Origin: Deltaproteobacteria bacterium
Lineage (GTDB): Bacteria > Myxococcota > SpSt-1050
Direction of reading: 5' to 3'
Length of the DNA: 32,628 nucleotides
Assembly: GCA_026416535.1 (NCBI GenBank)
Contig: JAOAFA010000083.1
Location: 1 to 32,628 of the forward strand
The position numbers were made by a program, and so were the translations under genes. Below the pieces are notes generated by a model. The model searched no databases and had not been told where the DNA came from. It saw only the letters and a list, made by a program, of their open reading frames with translations. This document shows positions 9,115-18,145 of this stretch, piece by piece. Each line of letters opens with the position of its first letter. Positions within the stretch are counted from its first letter, which is position 1.

Positions 9115-9939
9115 ATGGATATTAAGACATTGGTGAGAAAGGCTTTGGAAGAAGACATCCCGATAACTGATATTACTACAGACTCAATTATCCCTGAGGG
9201 TATGAAAGGTAGAGCAGTACTACTGGTAAAAGAGGATTGTGTTATATCGGGTATTGAGATTTTCTCTGCCGTGTTCGAAGAATTGGGGGGTGTGGACATT
9301 GAGTTTAATGTCGGGGATGGTGATTTTGTTCCTTCAAAGACTGAGATAGCTTATTTAAGAGGAAATTTAAGAGCAGTACTTAAAGGTGAGAGGACGGCTC
9401 TAAATTTTATCACGCTTATGTCAGGTATAGCAACACAGACCAGAAAATATGTTGAAGCAGTTGAAGGGACTGGGGTAAAGATTGTTGATACTCGTAAGAC
9501 CCATCCTCTTTTGAGATTACTGGAGAAGAAGGCTGTAAGAGATGGTGGGGGATTTAATCACCGGTTTTCATTGTCTGATGGAATTCTTATAAAGGATAAT
9601 CATATAGCGGTGGCTGGTTCCATTAAGAGGGCCATAGAACTTGCAAAGAGAGCTCATTATCTCTTAAAGATTGAGGTTGAGGTTCAAAGGTTATTCCAAA
9701 TAGAGGAGGCAATAGAGGCAGGTGCAGATCTAATAATGCTTGATAACATGGAAGAAGAGGATATTAGAAGGGCAATAGAAATAGTAAGGGGCAGAGTGCC
9801 AATAGAAGTATCAGGAGGAGTTAATCTAGAAAATATTAGAAGGATTGCCCAATATAAACCCAATTTTATTTCTGTGGGCAGGATTACTCATTCCCCAAAT
9901 AGCGTCGATATGTCGCTTGAGGTAGTAAAGAGAAAATAG
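9115..9939 (+). CDS. nadC: Nicotinate-nucleotide pyrophosphorylase (quinolinate phosphoribosyltransferase)
   Basis: Makes nicotinate mononucleotide from quinolinate and PRPP, the step that leads de novo synthesis into NAD. The protein has 274 residues from the chosen start. It shows the family core GERTALNFITLMSGIATQT, then TRKTHP with LEKKAVRDGGGFNHRFSLSD and ILIKDNHI, whose Arg, Lys and His residues bind quinolinate and PRPP. The C-terminal barrel motifs LIMLDNM and VEVSGG-like IEVSGGVN follow. Two ATGs stand in tandem (9112 and 9115). AGGGGGTGA ends at 9110, so the second ATG has the more normal spacing. No nadA or nadB is visible nearby. Confidence 0.96.
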   Translation: MDIKTLVRKALEEDIPITDITTDSIIPEGMKGRAVLLVKEDCVISGIEIFSAVFEELGGVDIEFNVGDGDFVPSKTEIAYLRGNLRAVLKGERTALNFITLMSGIATQTRKYVEAVEGTGVKIVDTRKTHPLLRLLEKKAVRDGGGFNHRFSLSDGILIKDNHIAVAGSIKRAIELAKRAHYLLKIEVEVQRLFQIEEAIEAGADLIMLDNMEEEDIRRAIEIVRGRVPIEVSGGVNLENIRRIAQYKPNFISVGRITHSPNSVDMSLEVVKRK

Positions 9940-10098
9940 CCCATTTGTTAGGTTAAAAATTAACTATTTTCAAATAATTAATAATTTTTGAGTTGTAAAA
10001 TAAAATAATTCTGATAAATTATGCCTTGTGCATATGGAATGGTTTAATAATTTTTGCGATCTTATGAAGAGTTTTAATGTTTGGAGGGTAGGGAAGTA

Positions 10099-10518
10099 AT
10101 GTCTCAATCAAGGACAAAGCCAAAGACCCTGTCAAGGAGAGTTCTGAAGAGGACAAAACTTACTAAAGAGGACATTGAGGATTTAAAACATCTTCTGAGC
10201 CTTAAGAGACCGAGGAAAAGATCTGATTGTGTAAATTCTTTAAGACCTTGTCCATTTGTATCTTGTAAATATCATTTGTATTTGGATGTTAATGAAGAGA
10301 ATGGGTCGATAAAAATAAATTTTCCTGATAAAACCATATGGGATCTCAAGGAGACGTGTGCACTTGATGTAGCGGAAAGAGGTGGTCTTACACTGGAGGA
10401 GGTGGGAGAATTAATGAATCTAACGAGAGAAAGAGTGAGGCAGATAGAAAATGAGGCAACTGAGATATTAAGGAAATTAGGGATTGATCCAGACTATGAC
10501 CTTGGAGATAAGAAATGA
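10099..10518 (+). CDS. Sigma-70 region 4-like DNA-binding protein with conserved cysteines
   Basis: A 139-residue probable transcriptional regulator. The C-terminal part (98-126, GLTLEEVGELMNLTRERVRQIENEA) is nearly identical in pattern to sigma-70 region 4.2, the helix-turn-helix that reads the -35 element. There is no sigma region 2 or 3. The N-terminal half is basic and is followed by four cysteines (44, 51, 56, 87) in DC...RPCPFVSCKYH...ETC, a layout that could hold zinc or an iron-sulfur cluster. A TTG at 10081 would add six residues, but GGAGGG at 10083-10088 fits the ATG at 10099. The stop overlaps the purD start by 4 nt (ATGA). Similar stand-alone proteins occur in deltaproteobacterial genomes, and I know of no established function. 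Confidence 0.85.
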   Translation: MSQSRTKPKTLSRRVLKRTKLTKEDIEDLKHLLSLKRPRKRSDCVNSLRPCPFVSCKYHLYLDVNEENGSIKINFPDKTIWDLKETCALDVAERGGLTLEEVGELMNLTRERVRQIENEATEILRKLGIDPDYDLGDKK

Positions 10519-11786
10519 ACGTTCTGGTAATTGGGAATGGGGGAAGAGAACATGCACTTGTGTGGAAGATTAGAAAGTCACCTCTTGTTAAAGAGATTTA
10601 TTGCGCAAGAGGAAACGCAGGGACAGCTGAGATAGCCATAAATGTCGATATACCACCTGAGGATATAATAGGCCTTAAGAATTTTGCAATAGCTAATAAG
10701 ATAGACCTTACGGTTGTAGGTCCAGAGCTCCCACTCTCACTAGGTCTAGCAGATGAGTTTTTGAAAAATGGCCTATTGATTGTAGGCCCTATTCAAGGTG
10801 CTGCTGAGATAGAATCAAGTAAGGTCTTCTCGAAATTAGTGATGAGAGAGGCAGGGATCCCTACTGCTGATTTTGAAATATTCGATGATGCGGACAAGGC
10901 AGAGAAATATATTATGGGGGTCAATAGACCTCTGGTAGTAAAGGCCGATGGACTTGCCCAAGGTAAGGGAGTCTTTCCATGTCTAAACAAGGGAGAGGCT
11001 ATAGCTGCAGTAAATGCGATTATGAGAGAGAGATTGTTTGGTCAAGCGGGTAATAGAATAGTAATTGAGGAGTTTCTTGAAGGGGAAGAGGTCTCCTTTA
11101 TGGGAATCACGGATGGCGAAATCTTTATCCCGTTTGCTACTTCACAAGATCATAAGAGGGCATATGATAATGATGAGGGACCAAACACTGGTGGGATGGG
11201 TGCATTCTCTCCAGCAAGGATACTCGGTTCGGAGGAGCAGCAGAGGGTAATATCGGAGATCATAAGCCCTTTATTGAAAAAGATGAGTGAAAAGGGGAGA
11301 CCATATAGAGGATTTTTGTATGCAGGTCTAATGGTAAAAGATGGGAGACCTTATGTGTTGGAGTTCAATGCACGTCTTGGTGACCCGGAGACACAACCGC
11401 TCATGCTCAGAATGAAGTCCGATATAGTCCCTATGCTAGTAGGGGCAGCGCAGGGCAATCTCAAGGCTCAAGAGATTAGTTGGGATGAGAGATTCTCTGT
11501 ATGTGTAGTAATGACGGCACAAGGATATCCGGGGAGTTATAGAAAAGGGATGGAGATATTAGGTCTTGAGCAATTTAGGGATTCCGAGGACATTGTTATA
11601 TTCCATGCAGGTACACTTAAAGATTGTGAAAGGATCATTACGAATGGGGGTAGGGTTTTAGGGGTTACAGGTATAGATGTAAGTCCACGAAATGCCATAG
11701 AGAAGGTTTATAGCGCTATATCTAAGATTCACTTTGATGGTTCGTTTTACAGAAGGGATATTGGCAAGAAGGTATTATTAAAATAA
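10515..11786 (+). CDS. purD: Phosphoribosylamine-glycine ligase (GAR synthetase)
   Basis: Second step of purine biosynthesis: ATP-dependent joining of glycine to phosphoribosylamine in the cytosol. At 423 residues it is of normal length. It shows the N-terminal GNGGREHALVWK, VGPELPL and the ATP-grasp core with VVKADGLAQGKGV, EEFLEGEEVSF, DHKRAYDNDEGPNTGGMGAFSP and EFNARLGDPETQP. The ATG overlaps the stop of the sigma-4-like gene (ATGA), so translation is probably coupled. A stable GNRA-loop hairpin follows the stop. No other pur gene is present in the window. Confidence 0.97.
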   Translation: MNVLVIGNGGREHALVWKIRKSPLVKEIYCARGNAGTAEIAINVDIPPEDIIGLKNFAIANKIDLTVVGPELPLSLGLADEFLKNGLLIVGPIQGAAEIESSKVFSKLVMREAGIPTADFEIFDDADKAEKYIMGVNRPLVVKADGLAQGKGVFPCLNKGEAIAAVNAIMRERLFGQAGNRIVIEEFLEGEEVSFMGITDGEIFIPFATSQDHKRAYDNDEGPNTGGMGAFSPARILGSEEQQRVISEIISPLLKKMSEKGRPYRGFLYAGLMVKDGRPYVLEFNARLGDPETQPLMLRMKSDIVPMLVGAAQGNLKAQEISWDERFSVCVVMTAQGYPGSYRKGMEILGLEQFRDSEDIVIFHAGTLKDCERIITNGGRVLGVTGIDVSPRNAIEKVYSAISKIHFDGSFYRRDIGKKVLLK

Positions 11787-11787
11787 A

Positions 11788-11807
11788 ACGTTATTGCGAA
11801 ATAATGT
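11788..11807 (+). other. Hairpin with GCGA tetraloop after purD
   Basis: ACGTTATT-GCGA-AATAATGT forms an 8-bp stem (one G-T wobble) capped by a GNRA tetraloop, beginning 2 nt after the purD stop codon. No T-run follows, so it may protect or trim the 3' end of the transcript and need not terminate it. Confidence 0.4.
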
Positions 11808-11846
11808 CTGAGGTAGTAAACTATACTTATTCTCTTGGAGGAAACT

Positions 11847-13349
11847 ATGAAAAGGATGGTTTCTTTGGCTATAGTGATTTTTGTATTCTTATTTATCCAT
11901 GGTTGTAGCTCTGATACCTCCAAAAATGGGGGTAAAGATATAGGGCTGAGCGATATTCAATTTTTAGACGTATTTGACAAGCTAGATGCAGATTATGAGG
12001 ATGCAGGACCTGTGGATAGGTTTGTTCAAAAAGATTACTTTTGTACTGAGAGAGATCAAGAATGTCCTCCTAATATGGTTTGTGATAGAGATAAAGGGAA
12101 ATGTATAGCTGGGAAATCTTGCATGGACAATGCAAACTGTGCCTACTATTTCCCCTCTGGGGACTATTATTGTGATAGTGTTGGCAAGGTGTGTAAGAGG
12201 AGACTAATGATCTGTGAACCTTGTAATTCTGACGAAGAGTGTGGATATAATGCCTCTGACGGTGAAAGCGAGGATAGATGCATAGAGTATCTGGGGGGTA
12301 AGAAGTATTGTGGTAGGGCGTGTGGGAAGATGGCATGTCCACCAGGATTTGAATGTGTCAGTGTTGAAAATCCCCTACCAGATCCAAACCCGAATCAATG
12401 TAAACCTAAAAGACAGGATTATGCTGATCCATTTTCTTGTGCTGGAACGACAATCTGTAAGAGTGAGGAGGATTGCAAAGATCCGAATAAGAGTAAGTGT
12501 GTAAAGTATTTTGTAGGTTCAGAGTTGGGAGTTTGTGCGGGGTACTGCGAAAGTGATAGAGATTGCCCAATAGGTTATCTCTGTAGAAAAGATACTCATT
12601 CCTGTATTGCCTCATGTATAAAAAACGGTCAACCGTTTGACGCGCAATGTTCATCGGCAAAGCCCGTTTGTCACTATAATGGTAAGTGTGATCAACCATG
12701 CATGAATGATGGTGATTGTGATAATATGTTTGGTACATTGACTTTGCCAAGACAATGGCAGTGTAAAAATAGTAGATGTGTTATTCAGATATGTGATGAG
12801 AATAACAACTGCTCGCCAGGCTGCCTATCTGATTCTGAGTGTTGTTTTCCAGGATATTGCGATACCGATACAAATATGTGTATGTGTGATAAATGTCGTA
12901 CAGAAAAGGATTGTTGGTCTGGTTATAAATGTGAGAATCAACTTTGCGTAAAACTCAATTGTCTGGAAAATGGGGGCGCTGTAATCTCATGCAATATTTT
13001 TGAGTTTTGCTGTGGCGAGGATCCCAGCAAGTCTCCATGTAAAAATCCAGAAGGGGAGATTGTTAAAGAGGGAGAGTGTTATCTTGCCTCAACACCTCCA
13101 TGGTGTACTAAGTGTGAGAAGAATGAAGAGTGTGATAAAAAGAACGGGTTTGATGGGTATTGTTATGAGTTTCAGGATAAAGACGGGAATACCATTGGTA
13201 AGTTCTGTGGAGTACCTTGTACAGGTCGAGATGGTGAGTGTCCCAGAGGACATGAGTGTAGAGAAATAAAGGATCAGGACGGAAATCTTGTCTCTAAATC
13301 TTGTCTCTGGCTGAGATGTCCAGATTGGATAAAGCAGAATCAACAATAG
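11847..13349 (+). CDS. Cysteine-rich surface lipoprotein
   Basis: A 500-residue exported lipoprotein. The N-terminus MKRMVSLAIVIFVFLFIHGC is a type II signal peptide, with the lipid-accepting cysteine at 20. After an acidic linker (about 25-62) the rest is made of short disulfide-rich units of the type C-x-(4-6)-C-P-x-G-x-x-C...C, with roughly sixty cysteines in total and repeated 'DxDCP.GY.C' and 'CxxDxDC' phrases. Such proteins are common, in unrelated numbers, in Myxococcota and relatives, and probably sit on the outer membrane. The start is ATG 11847 behind GGAGGA; an upstream TTG at 11835 overlaps that ribosome binding site and is rejected. Function unknown. Codon and base use match the neighbours. 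Confidence 0.85.
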   Translation: MKRMVSLAIVIFVFLFIHGCSSDTSKNGGKDIGLSDIQFLDVFDKLDADYEDAGPVDRFVQKDYFCTERDQECPPNMVCDRDKGKCIAGKSCMDNANCAYYFPSGDYYCDSVGKVCKRRLMICEPCNSDEECGYNASDGESEDRCIEYLGGKKYCGRACGKMACPPGFECVSVENPLPDPNPNQCKPKRQDYADPFSCAGTTICKSEEDCKDPNKSKCVKYFVGSELGVCAGYCESDRDCPIGYLCRKDTHSCIASCIKNGQPFDAQCSSAKPVCHYNGKCDQPCMNDGDCDNMFGTLTLPRQWQCKNSRCVIQICDENNNCSPGCLSDSECCFPGYCDTDTNMCMCDKCRTEKDCWSGYKCENQLCVKLNCLENGGAVISCNIFEFCCGEDPSKSPCKNPEGEIVKEGECYLASTPPWCTKCEKNEECDKKNGFDGYCYEFQDKDGNTIGKFCGVPCTGRDGECPRGHECREIKDQDGNLVSKSCLWLRCPDWIKQNQQ

Positions 13350-13431
13350 TTAGATCTTTACATTGAAATAGATAAATTTGGTTGTAGAAATTAGGATATT
13401 TTTATAATTTTTGCTTTAGGTATTAAAATCT

Positions 13432-15834
13432 GTGAGGCAATTTATAGTTAGACTATTAATAGCATTTTTAATTCTTGTAATTGGAAATATTCTTTCGTTA
13501 TATCCATTCTCATTGAATCTAAAAGATACATCACCTGATAATCCTGACGATGTCCTGCTTAATTCGTATATTATGCAGTGGGAATACGAACGGATATTTT
13601 CTCTGGATATTAAAAATTATTTCAACACCTTATATTATTATCCATATAAAAATACCCTTGCTTTTACAGAACACCATACGATTAGTCAGCTCTTTTTTAT
13701 TCCTCTTTTCTCCATTTTTAAGGATCCTGTATTGGTTCATAACATAATGATCCTCATTTTATTAGTACTTGCTGGATTAACTATGTTTATCTATATTCAC
13801 TACCTGACTGGCTCATTCTTTGTATCTTTACTTGGCGGAGTTCTTTTTTCTTTTGTCCCATATAGATACACTCATCTTGTTCATGTAAATGTTTTGCACT
13901 GGTGGCTCATTCCACTCACTTTTCTTTCATTTTATATTTACGCCAATAAGATAAGTCTCTTAAATTCTTTATGTTTTGGGCTGACTTTATTGGGAATGTT
14001 TCTCTGGTCAAATAATTTAACTGCCTTCTTCATTATTCCATTTTCAATTTATGCGTTGTTTATTGTTTGGGATAAAGCCCTATTTTTTAATAAAAGATTT
14101 TATATTTACTCTGGCATGGTATTTGTTTTTGTCCTTCTATTTGTATTGCCTTTTCTTTTGCAATATTTCAAGTTGCGTGAAGAGATGTTTTTTGAGAGAT
14201 TTTTATTTGATGTTCGGTACTTTTCTCCACAAATTAAGAATTTTATGGGTGTTCATGAATCAAATCTGCTCTGGGGTAAGATCCTTGGTAAAAACGGTAA
14301 GTGGGAGTGTTATTTATTCCCTGGCGCAACTTTCTTGTTTTTATCAGCTCTTTCAGCTATGTTCTTACCTTTTAATGCTTATAGGAAATATACGTGCCTT
14401 TTTATGGGTATGGCCATAATCTCATTGATTTTTACTTTTGGTCCATATTTCAATGGACTTGAAGGTAAAATTAAGGCGCCTTATTATCTTTTGTGGGAAT
14501 ATATGCCTGGTTATTATGGTATAAGGGTGCCAACTCGCTTTGCTATTTTTTTCTTCTTTGCAATGGCAACGGCTATATCTTTGTCTATAGGAGGTATATA
14601 TGAAAAACTGAAATCTCATGAATTCATAAGGAGTATTTTTATAATCTCTTTTCTAATAATATTTTATATTCTTGAAGGCTCACATAAGATTAATTTAAAA
14701 ACACCATTAAATCATCCGGAAAGAGATCCTTTGTATAAAAAGTTGAAAGAACTACCTGATGGAGTACTATTTGAGTTTCCAGCTTATGTTAGGTACAAAG
14801 ATGCTTCCCATGTTTTTGCAATACTTTATCATAGAAAACCTACGATAAATGGGTATTCAGGGTGGGGTTCAAAGCCACTTGAAAATTTATATAATGCCTC
14901 ACTTAACTTTCATCCTTCGGCTTTAATTGAATTTTTTAACGATATTAATGTAAAATACTTTATACTAAGAGGCAATGTTGCGTCTGAGGTATACAATAGA
15001 TTATCTAAGTTGGATGAGTATAATAGTGGAGTAAAAAAGTTATTTCAAGATGGGAAAGATATACTGTTTCAAATTGATAATTCTTCCTTAAAGATTTTTA
15101 ATTACTATGAGGAAGAGCTATCGGATGCCAAGTTTTATCTTCCATCTTGCATAAGGACTGATAGTAAAGTTAATGGTGGAATAGTGTTTGATTCGACAGA
15201 ACAATTTTATTTTTCTCATAGAAGGAGGTATAGAGATACCCTCGAATTTATAGATAAAAGTAATAACCTAAGAAAAAGGGTATCTACTGATGTTATAGCA
15301 TATAGGGTGTATGAACCCGGCAATGTTCATCTCCTATTGAAGTTTAAGGCTAAACTTCCTGAAGGTAGATATTCTGTGTATTTGCGGAATGTGTTGGTAA
15401 GGGAGAATATTGATATCTCTAGTTTTTGTCATAATGAATTGTCTGATAAAATAGAAATCTCAGACATTAATATACCGATTAATTTGTTGGAAGGAGAACC
15501 TATAAAAATAGATTTTTTGATAAAGAATAAGGAGAAGTATCTATTGGCAGCTGTGGATATAGACGATTTTACAACAGATGGTGTTTTTAGAGTAGGTATT
15601 TTTCTTGAGGGAATTGATGATGGCAATAGAAATATAAGATATGAAGTAAGATATCCTATTTACTCAGATATGTCTGCAGGTGATGTTATACACTTTGGTC
15701 AAAAAATCCCTCTATATCTTACCAAGGGGAGATATAAATTGAAAGTGGATTTTGTCTCAGAGAAGAGATTTTGGTTTTCAAATAGGGGTCTCTTACCTAT
15801 AGAAAGAGAAATTATAGTAGGGAATCAAAAATAG
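13432..15834 (+). CDS. Large multi-pass membrane protein, GT-C glycosyltransferase-like
   Basis: An 800-residue inner-membrane protein. Residues 1-420 hold about ten to twelve hydrophobic helices. An early extracytoplasmic loop carries DNPDDVLLNSYIMQWE and FTEHHTISQLFFIP, an acidic loop after helix 1 as in GT-C enzymes that use polyprenyl-linked sugars. Residues 430-800 are a soluble, probably beta-rich domain (DGVLFEFPAYVRY, YSGWGSKPLE). This arrangement resembles uncharacterised 'glycosyltransferase family 39/YfhO-like' proteins, and the family assignment is an inference. The start is GTG at 13432 with only a weak ribosome binding site (TTTAGG). A TATAAT at 13403-13408 could be a -10 box. 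No partner genes for cell-surface glycans are nearby. Confidence 0.75.
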   Translation: MRQFIVRLLIAFLILVIGNILSLYPFSLNLKDTSPDNPDDVLLNSYIMQWEYERIFSLDIKNYFNTLYYYPYKNTLAFTEHHTISQLFFIPLFSIFKDPVLVHNIMILILLVLAGLTMFIYIHYLTGSFFVSLLGGVLFSFVPYRYTHLVHVNVLHWWLIPLTFLSFYIYANKISLLNSLCFGLTLLGMFLWSNNLTAFFIIPFSIYALFIVWDKALFFNKRFYIYSGMVFVFVLLFVLPFLLQYFKLREEMFFERFLFDVRYFSPQIKNFMGVHESNLLWGKILGKNGKWECYLFPGATFLFLSALSAMFLPFNAYRKYTCLFMGMAIISLIFTFGPYFNGLEGKIKAPYYLLWEYMPGYYGIRVPTRFAIFFFFAMATAISLSIGGIYEKLKSHEFIRSIFIISFLIIFYILEGSHKINLKTPLNHPERDPLYKKLKELPDGVLFEFPAYVRYKDASHVFAILYHRKPTINGYSGWGSKPLENLYNASLNFHPSALIEFFNDINVKYFILRGNVASEVYNRLSKLDEYNSGVKKLFQDGKDILFQIDNSSLKIFNYYEEELSDAKFYLPSCIRTDSKVNGGIVFDSTEQFYFSHRRRYRDTLEFIDKSNNLRKRVSTDVIAYRVYEPGNVHLLLKFKAKLPEGRYSVYLRNVLVRENIDISSFCHNELSDKIEISDINIPINLLEGEPIKIDFLIKNKEKYLLAAVDIDDFTTDGVFRVGIFLEGIDDGNRNIRYEVRYPIYSDMSAGDVIHFGQKIPLYLTKGRYKLKVDFVSEKRFWFSNRGLLPIEREIIVGNQK

Positions 15835-15911
15835 TAATAGTTGTTGAATTGTATTGATGATTGGGAAATTATTATATAGCATAGTTCACACGTCTTAGGG
15901 AGTTATATTAC

Positions 15912-17309
15912 ATGGTAAAATGTTTATTATTTATCATTATGTTTTTTTCGCATTTGGTTAACTTATATTCGGAAGAATTTCCCTCTTTGATAGTGTTTAA
16001 TGTAATAGCTGAGGAAGGAGTTACAAAAGGTAAGGCAAATATGCTTACTGAAATTTTGATAGATGAAATAACCAAATTAAATAGATTCAAGGTTATTGGT
16101 CAGAAAGATTTGGATTCTATGTTCTTTTGGGAACAAAACAAACAGCTAAAAAATTGTACAGATTCATCATGTCTTGCCCAAATAGCAGGTGCGATGGGTG
16201 CCGAGTATTATGTGGAAGGTTCTGTTGGTCAAATCGGGGATAGATATATAATAGCGATCAAACTGATTAACGCATACAAAGTGGAAGTTGTAAACAGACT
16301 TATAAGTAAGGTTTATAAAAGTGATAATGCCCTTCTTGATGAGATGCCAAAAATAGTAAAGGAGCTATTTGATCCTAAAAGGCTTAAGAAAGAGTTCGAG
16401 GATGTGAAGGGCGAGGTCTTTTTTACCTCTGGGCTTGACATAGTAAGTGAACCAGTTGGGGCTAAGGTTATAGTTAATAATGAGTATAAAGGGGTGACAC
16501 CACTGAAGATCGAGAAACTAAGGAATGGAAGACATGTAATTGTAGCTAAAAAGGAGGGGTATAAAGATGAGGTAGTCAATGTTATATTGAATAAAGACGA
16601 AATTAAACCGGTTATGATAAAACTTAGAAAGAAGATTTGCTCTGTTAGTGTGGAGACGGTTCCAGAGAGTGCAGAGGTCTTTTTTCAAGGCAAGAAATAT
16701 TATACACCTGCGAGGATTGAGAATGTTACTCCTGGAAAATATGAGATGAAAGTATATAATAAGAAATATGGCGAAAGGAAAGTGCCTGTTGTTGTGATGG
16801 ATGATAATGAAGAGACAAAAGTAGTTGTTGATTTTGAGGCAACAACAATAGATGCTATAAAGAAATATAAAAAGGATAGTGGAACAGGATATTTTACTAT
16901 TGATGTTTTTTATAGTTTTGGTGGAACTTCGTATGGCGATGAAGATCCAATTTCGTCGCACATACTTCAATTAAGGACCAAACTAAATATATTTCCTTTT
17001 CTTATTACTCCTCAGTTCCAATTCCTTGCTACACATAGTAAATATTATTCAGGGAGCTTTTCACTCGTGGCATTTAGTACTCAGAGATTTGAACTTTTTA
17101 CATTTGGTGTAGGATATACGCAAGGTCCATTAGGCGGTGGCCCTGGTGCCGTTTTTAATCTTTACAGAATGAATATTGCCTTGCATTCCATAACAAGGAA
17201 TAATGATTTTCACCTCTTTATTGGATTTGTAGATGGTTATTCCGGTGGGAACAACTTTGTTGTATCGTTGATTTCTCTTGGGCTTGGTTGGGGAAGTTAT
17301 ATGTTCTGA
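15912..17309 (+). CDS. CsgG/TolB-like plus PEGA-domain envelope protein
   Basis: A 465-residue secreted protein. Signal peptide 1-20; then a CsgG/TolB-N-like alpha/beta domain (about 22-155) with the recurring pattern NCTDSSCLAQIAGAMGAEYYVEGSV. Two PEGA domains follow (174-238, IVSEPVGAKVIVNNEYKGVTP; 243-308, VETVPESAEVFFQGKKYYTP). The C-terminal region (320-465) alternates aromatic and polar residues and ends in WGSYMF, a terminal aromatic as in outer-membrane barrels. A role at the cell envelope is likely and the exact task is unknown. The gene at 22227 shares the first domain type. The NifH-like gene starts 7 nt downstream, so the two are probably co-transcribed. Confidence 0.8.
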   Translation: MVKCLLFIIMFFSHLVNLYSEEFPSLIVFNVIAEEGVTKGKANMLTEILIDEITKLNRFKVIGQKDLDSMFFWEQNKQLKNCTDSSCLAQIAGAMGAEYYVEGSVGQIGDRYIIAIKLINAYKVEVVNRLISKVYKSDNALLDEMPKIVKELFDPKRLKKEFEDVKGEVFFTSGLDIVSEPVGAKVIVNNEYKGVTPLKIEKLRNGRHVIVAKKEGYKDEVVNVILNKDEIKPVMIKLRKKICSVSVETVPESAEVFFQGKKYYTPARIENVTPGKYEMKVYNKKYGERKVPVVVMDDNEETKVVVDFEATTIDAIKKYKKDSGTGYFTIDVFYSFGGTSYGDEDPISSHILQLRTKLNIFPFLITPQFQFLATHSKYYSGSFSLVAFSTQRFELFTFGVGYTQGPLGGGPGAVFNLYRMNIALHSITRNNDFHLFIGFVDGYSGGNNFVVSLISLGLGWGSYMF

Positions 17310-17316
17310 GGTGTAT

Positions 17317-18129
17317 ATGGAGAGCATAGCCTTTTACGGTAAGGGTGGTATAGGTAAATCTTTTATAGCCGCTAATATGAGTTATCACTTTGCCAAAAAG
17401 GGGAAAAAGGTTTTACACATTGGCTGTGATCCAAAACACGATAGTACATTTTTGCTAACTAAGGGAGATTTAAGGATATTGACTGTATTGGATGCAATAG
17501 GTGATAAAATAACCTCAAGTAATATACCTGGGATTATTAATAAGGGGAAGTTGGGTATTGAGTGTATTGAGTCTGGTGGTCCCCCGCCTGGTGTGGGGTG
17601 TGCTGGCAGGGGTGTCGCGAGAACACTTGAGTTCTTACAAGAAAATCGTATTGTTGGTTCCTCGAGGTATGATGTAGTGATTTATGATATTCTGGGAGAT
17701 GTGGTGTGTGGAGGCTTTGCGGCACCACTGAGATTGGGCTTTGCTAAAAAAGTAGTCATTGTTACATCCGAAGAGGTGATGTCTTTATATGCAGCAAATA
17801 ATATTACAAAGGCTATTAATACCTACTTTGAAAATGGAATATATTTAGCGGGGTTAATAGTAAATTTAAAGGATAACGAGGCTAATAGGGATATACTACA
17901 TGATTTTGCATGTCGTATTAATTCTGAGATACTAGGGTTTATAAGTAGATCAACTCTTGTATCAAGAGCCGAAAGGGAGAGGAAGACATTAGTAGAGAAG
18001 TTTCCACAATCTCCAGAAGCCAAAGAGTTATCGAGAATAGCCGATATAGTCTACAACCATAAGCTAAAATATAGGCGTCCCACCCCCATGAGGGATGATG
18101 AATTCTTTGATTTTATAAGAAAAGGATAA
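17317..18129 (+). CDS. Orphan NifH/BchL/BchX-like iron-sulfur ATPase (reductase component)
   Basis: A 270-residue member of the nitrogenase-iron-protein/protochlorophyllide-reductase-L family. It has the P-loop FYGKGGIGKS (6-15), switch-I IGCDPKHDSTF (35-45), Cys95 in GGPPPGVGCAGRGV and Cys131 in DILGDVVCGGFAAP. These two cysteines per subunit hold one 4Fe-4S cluster between two monomers in NifH and BchL. The CDPKHDSTF motif is BchL-like, while Phe directly after GKS is BchX-like. Proteins of this family hydrolyse ATP to pass single electrons to a partner such as NifDK, BchNB, BchYZ or CfbD. No partner gene is present in the window. ATG 17317 matches family starts and is preceded by GAGGTG; GTG 17311 is an alternative. 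The substrate is unknown. Confidence 0.9.
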   Translation: MESIAFYGKGGIGKSFIAANMSYHFAKKGKKVLHIGCDPKHDSTFLLTKGDLRILTVLDAIGDKITSSNIPGIINKGKLGIECIESGGPPPGVGCAGRGVARTLEFLQENRIVGSSRYDVVIYDILGDVVCGGFAAPLRLGFAKKVVIVTSEEVMSLYAANNITKAINTYFENGIYLAGLIVNLKDNEANRDILHDFACRINSEILGFISRSTLVSRAERERKTLVEKFPQSPEAKELSRIADIVYNHKLKYRRPTPMRDDEFFDFIRKG

Positions 18130-18145
18130 AATATTGTTGGAATTT

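Noticed and set aside
12406-12750. His/Tyr-rich minus-strand open frame
   Set aside because: It is a mirror of the cysteine-rich lipoprotein: Cys codons and their neighbours read backwards give His/Thr/Tyr.
16518-16970. 150-codon minus-strand open frame opposite the PEGA gene
   Set aside because: It is antisense to two clear PEGA domains, has no ribosome binding site, and translates to an Ile/Asn/Tyr-rich sequence without motifs.
17317-18129. Naming the NifH-like gene nifH or bchL
   Set aside because: No partner subunits or pathway genes are present, and its motifs mix features of several subfamilies. A specific name would overstate the evidence.
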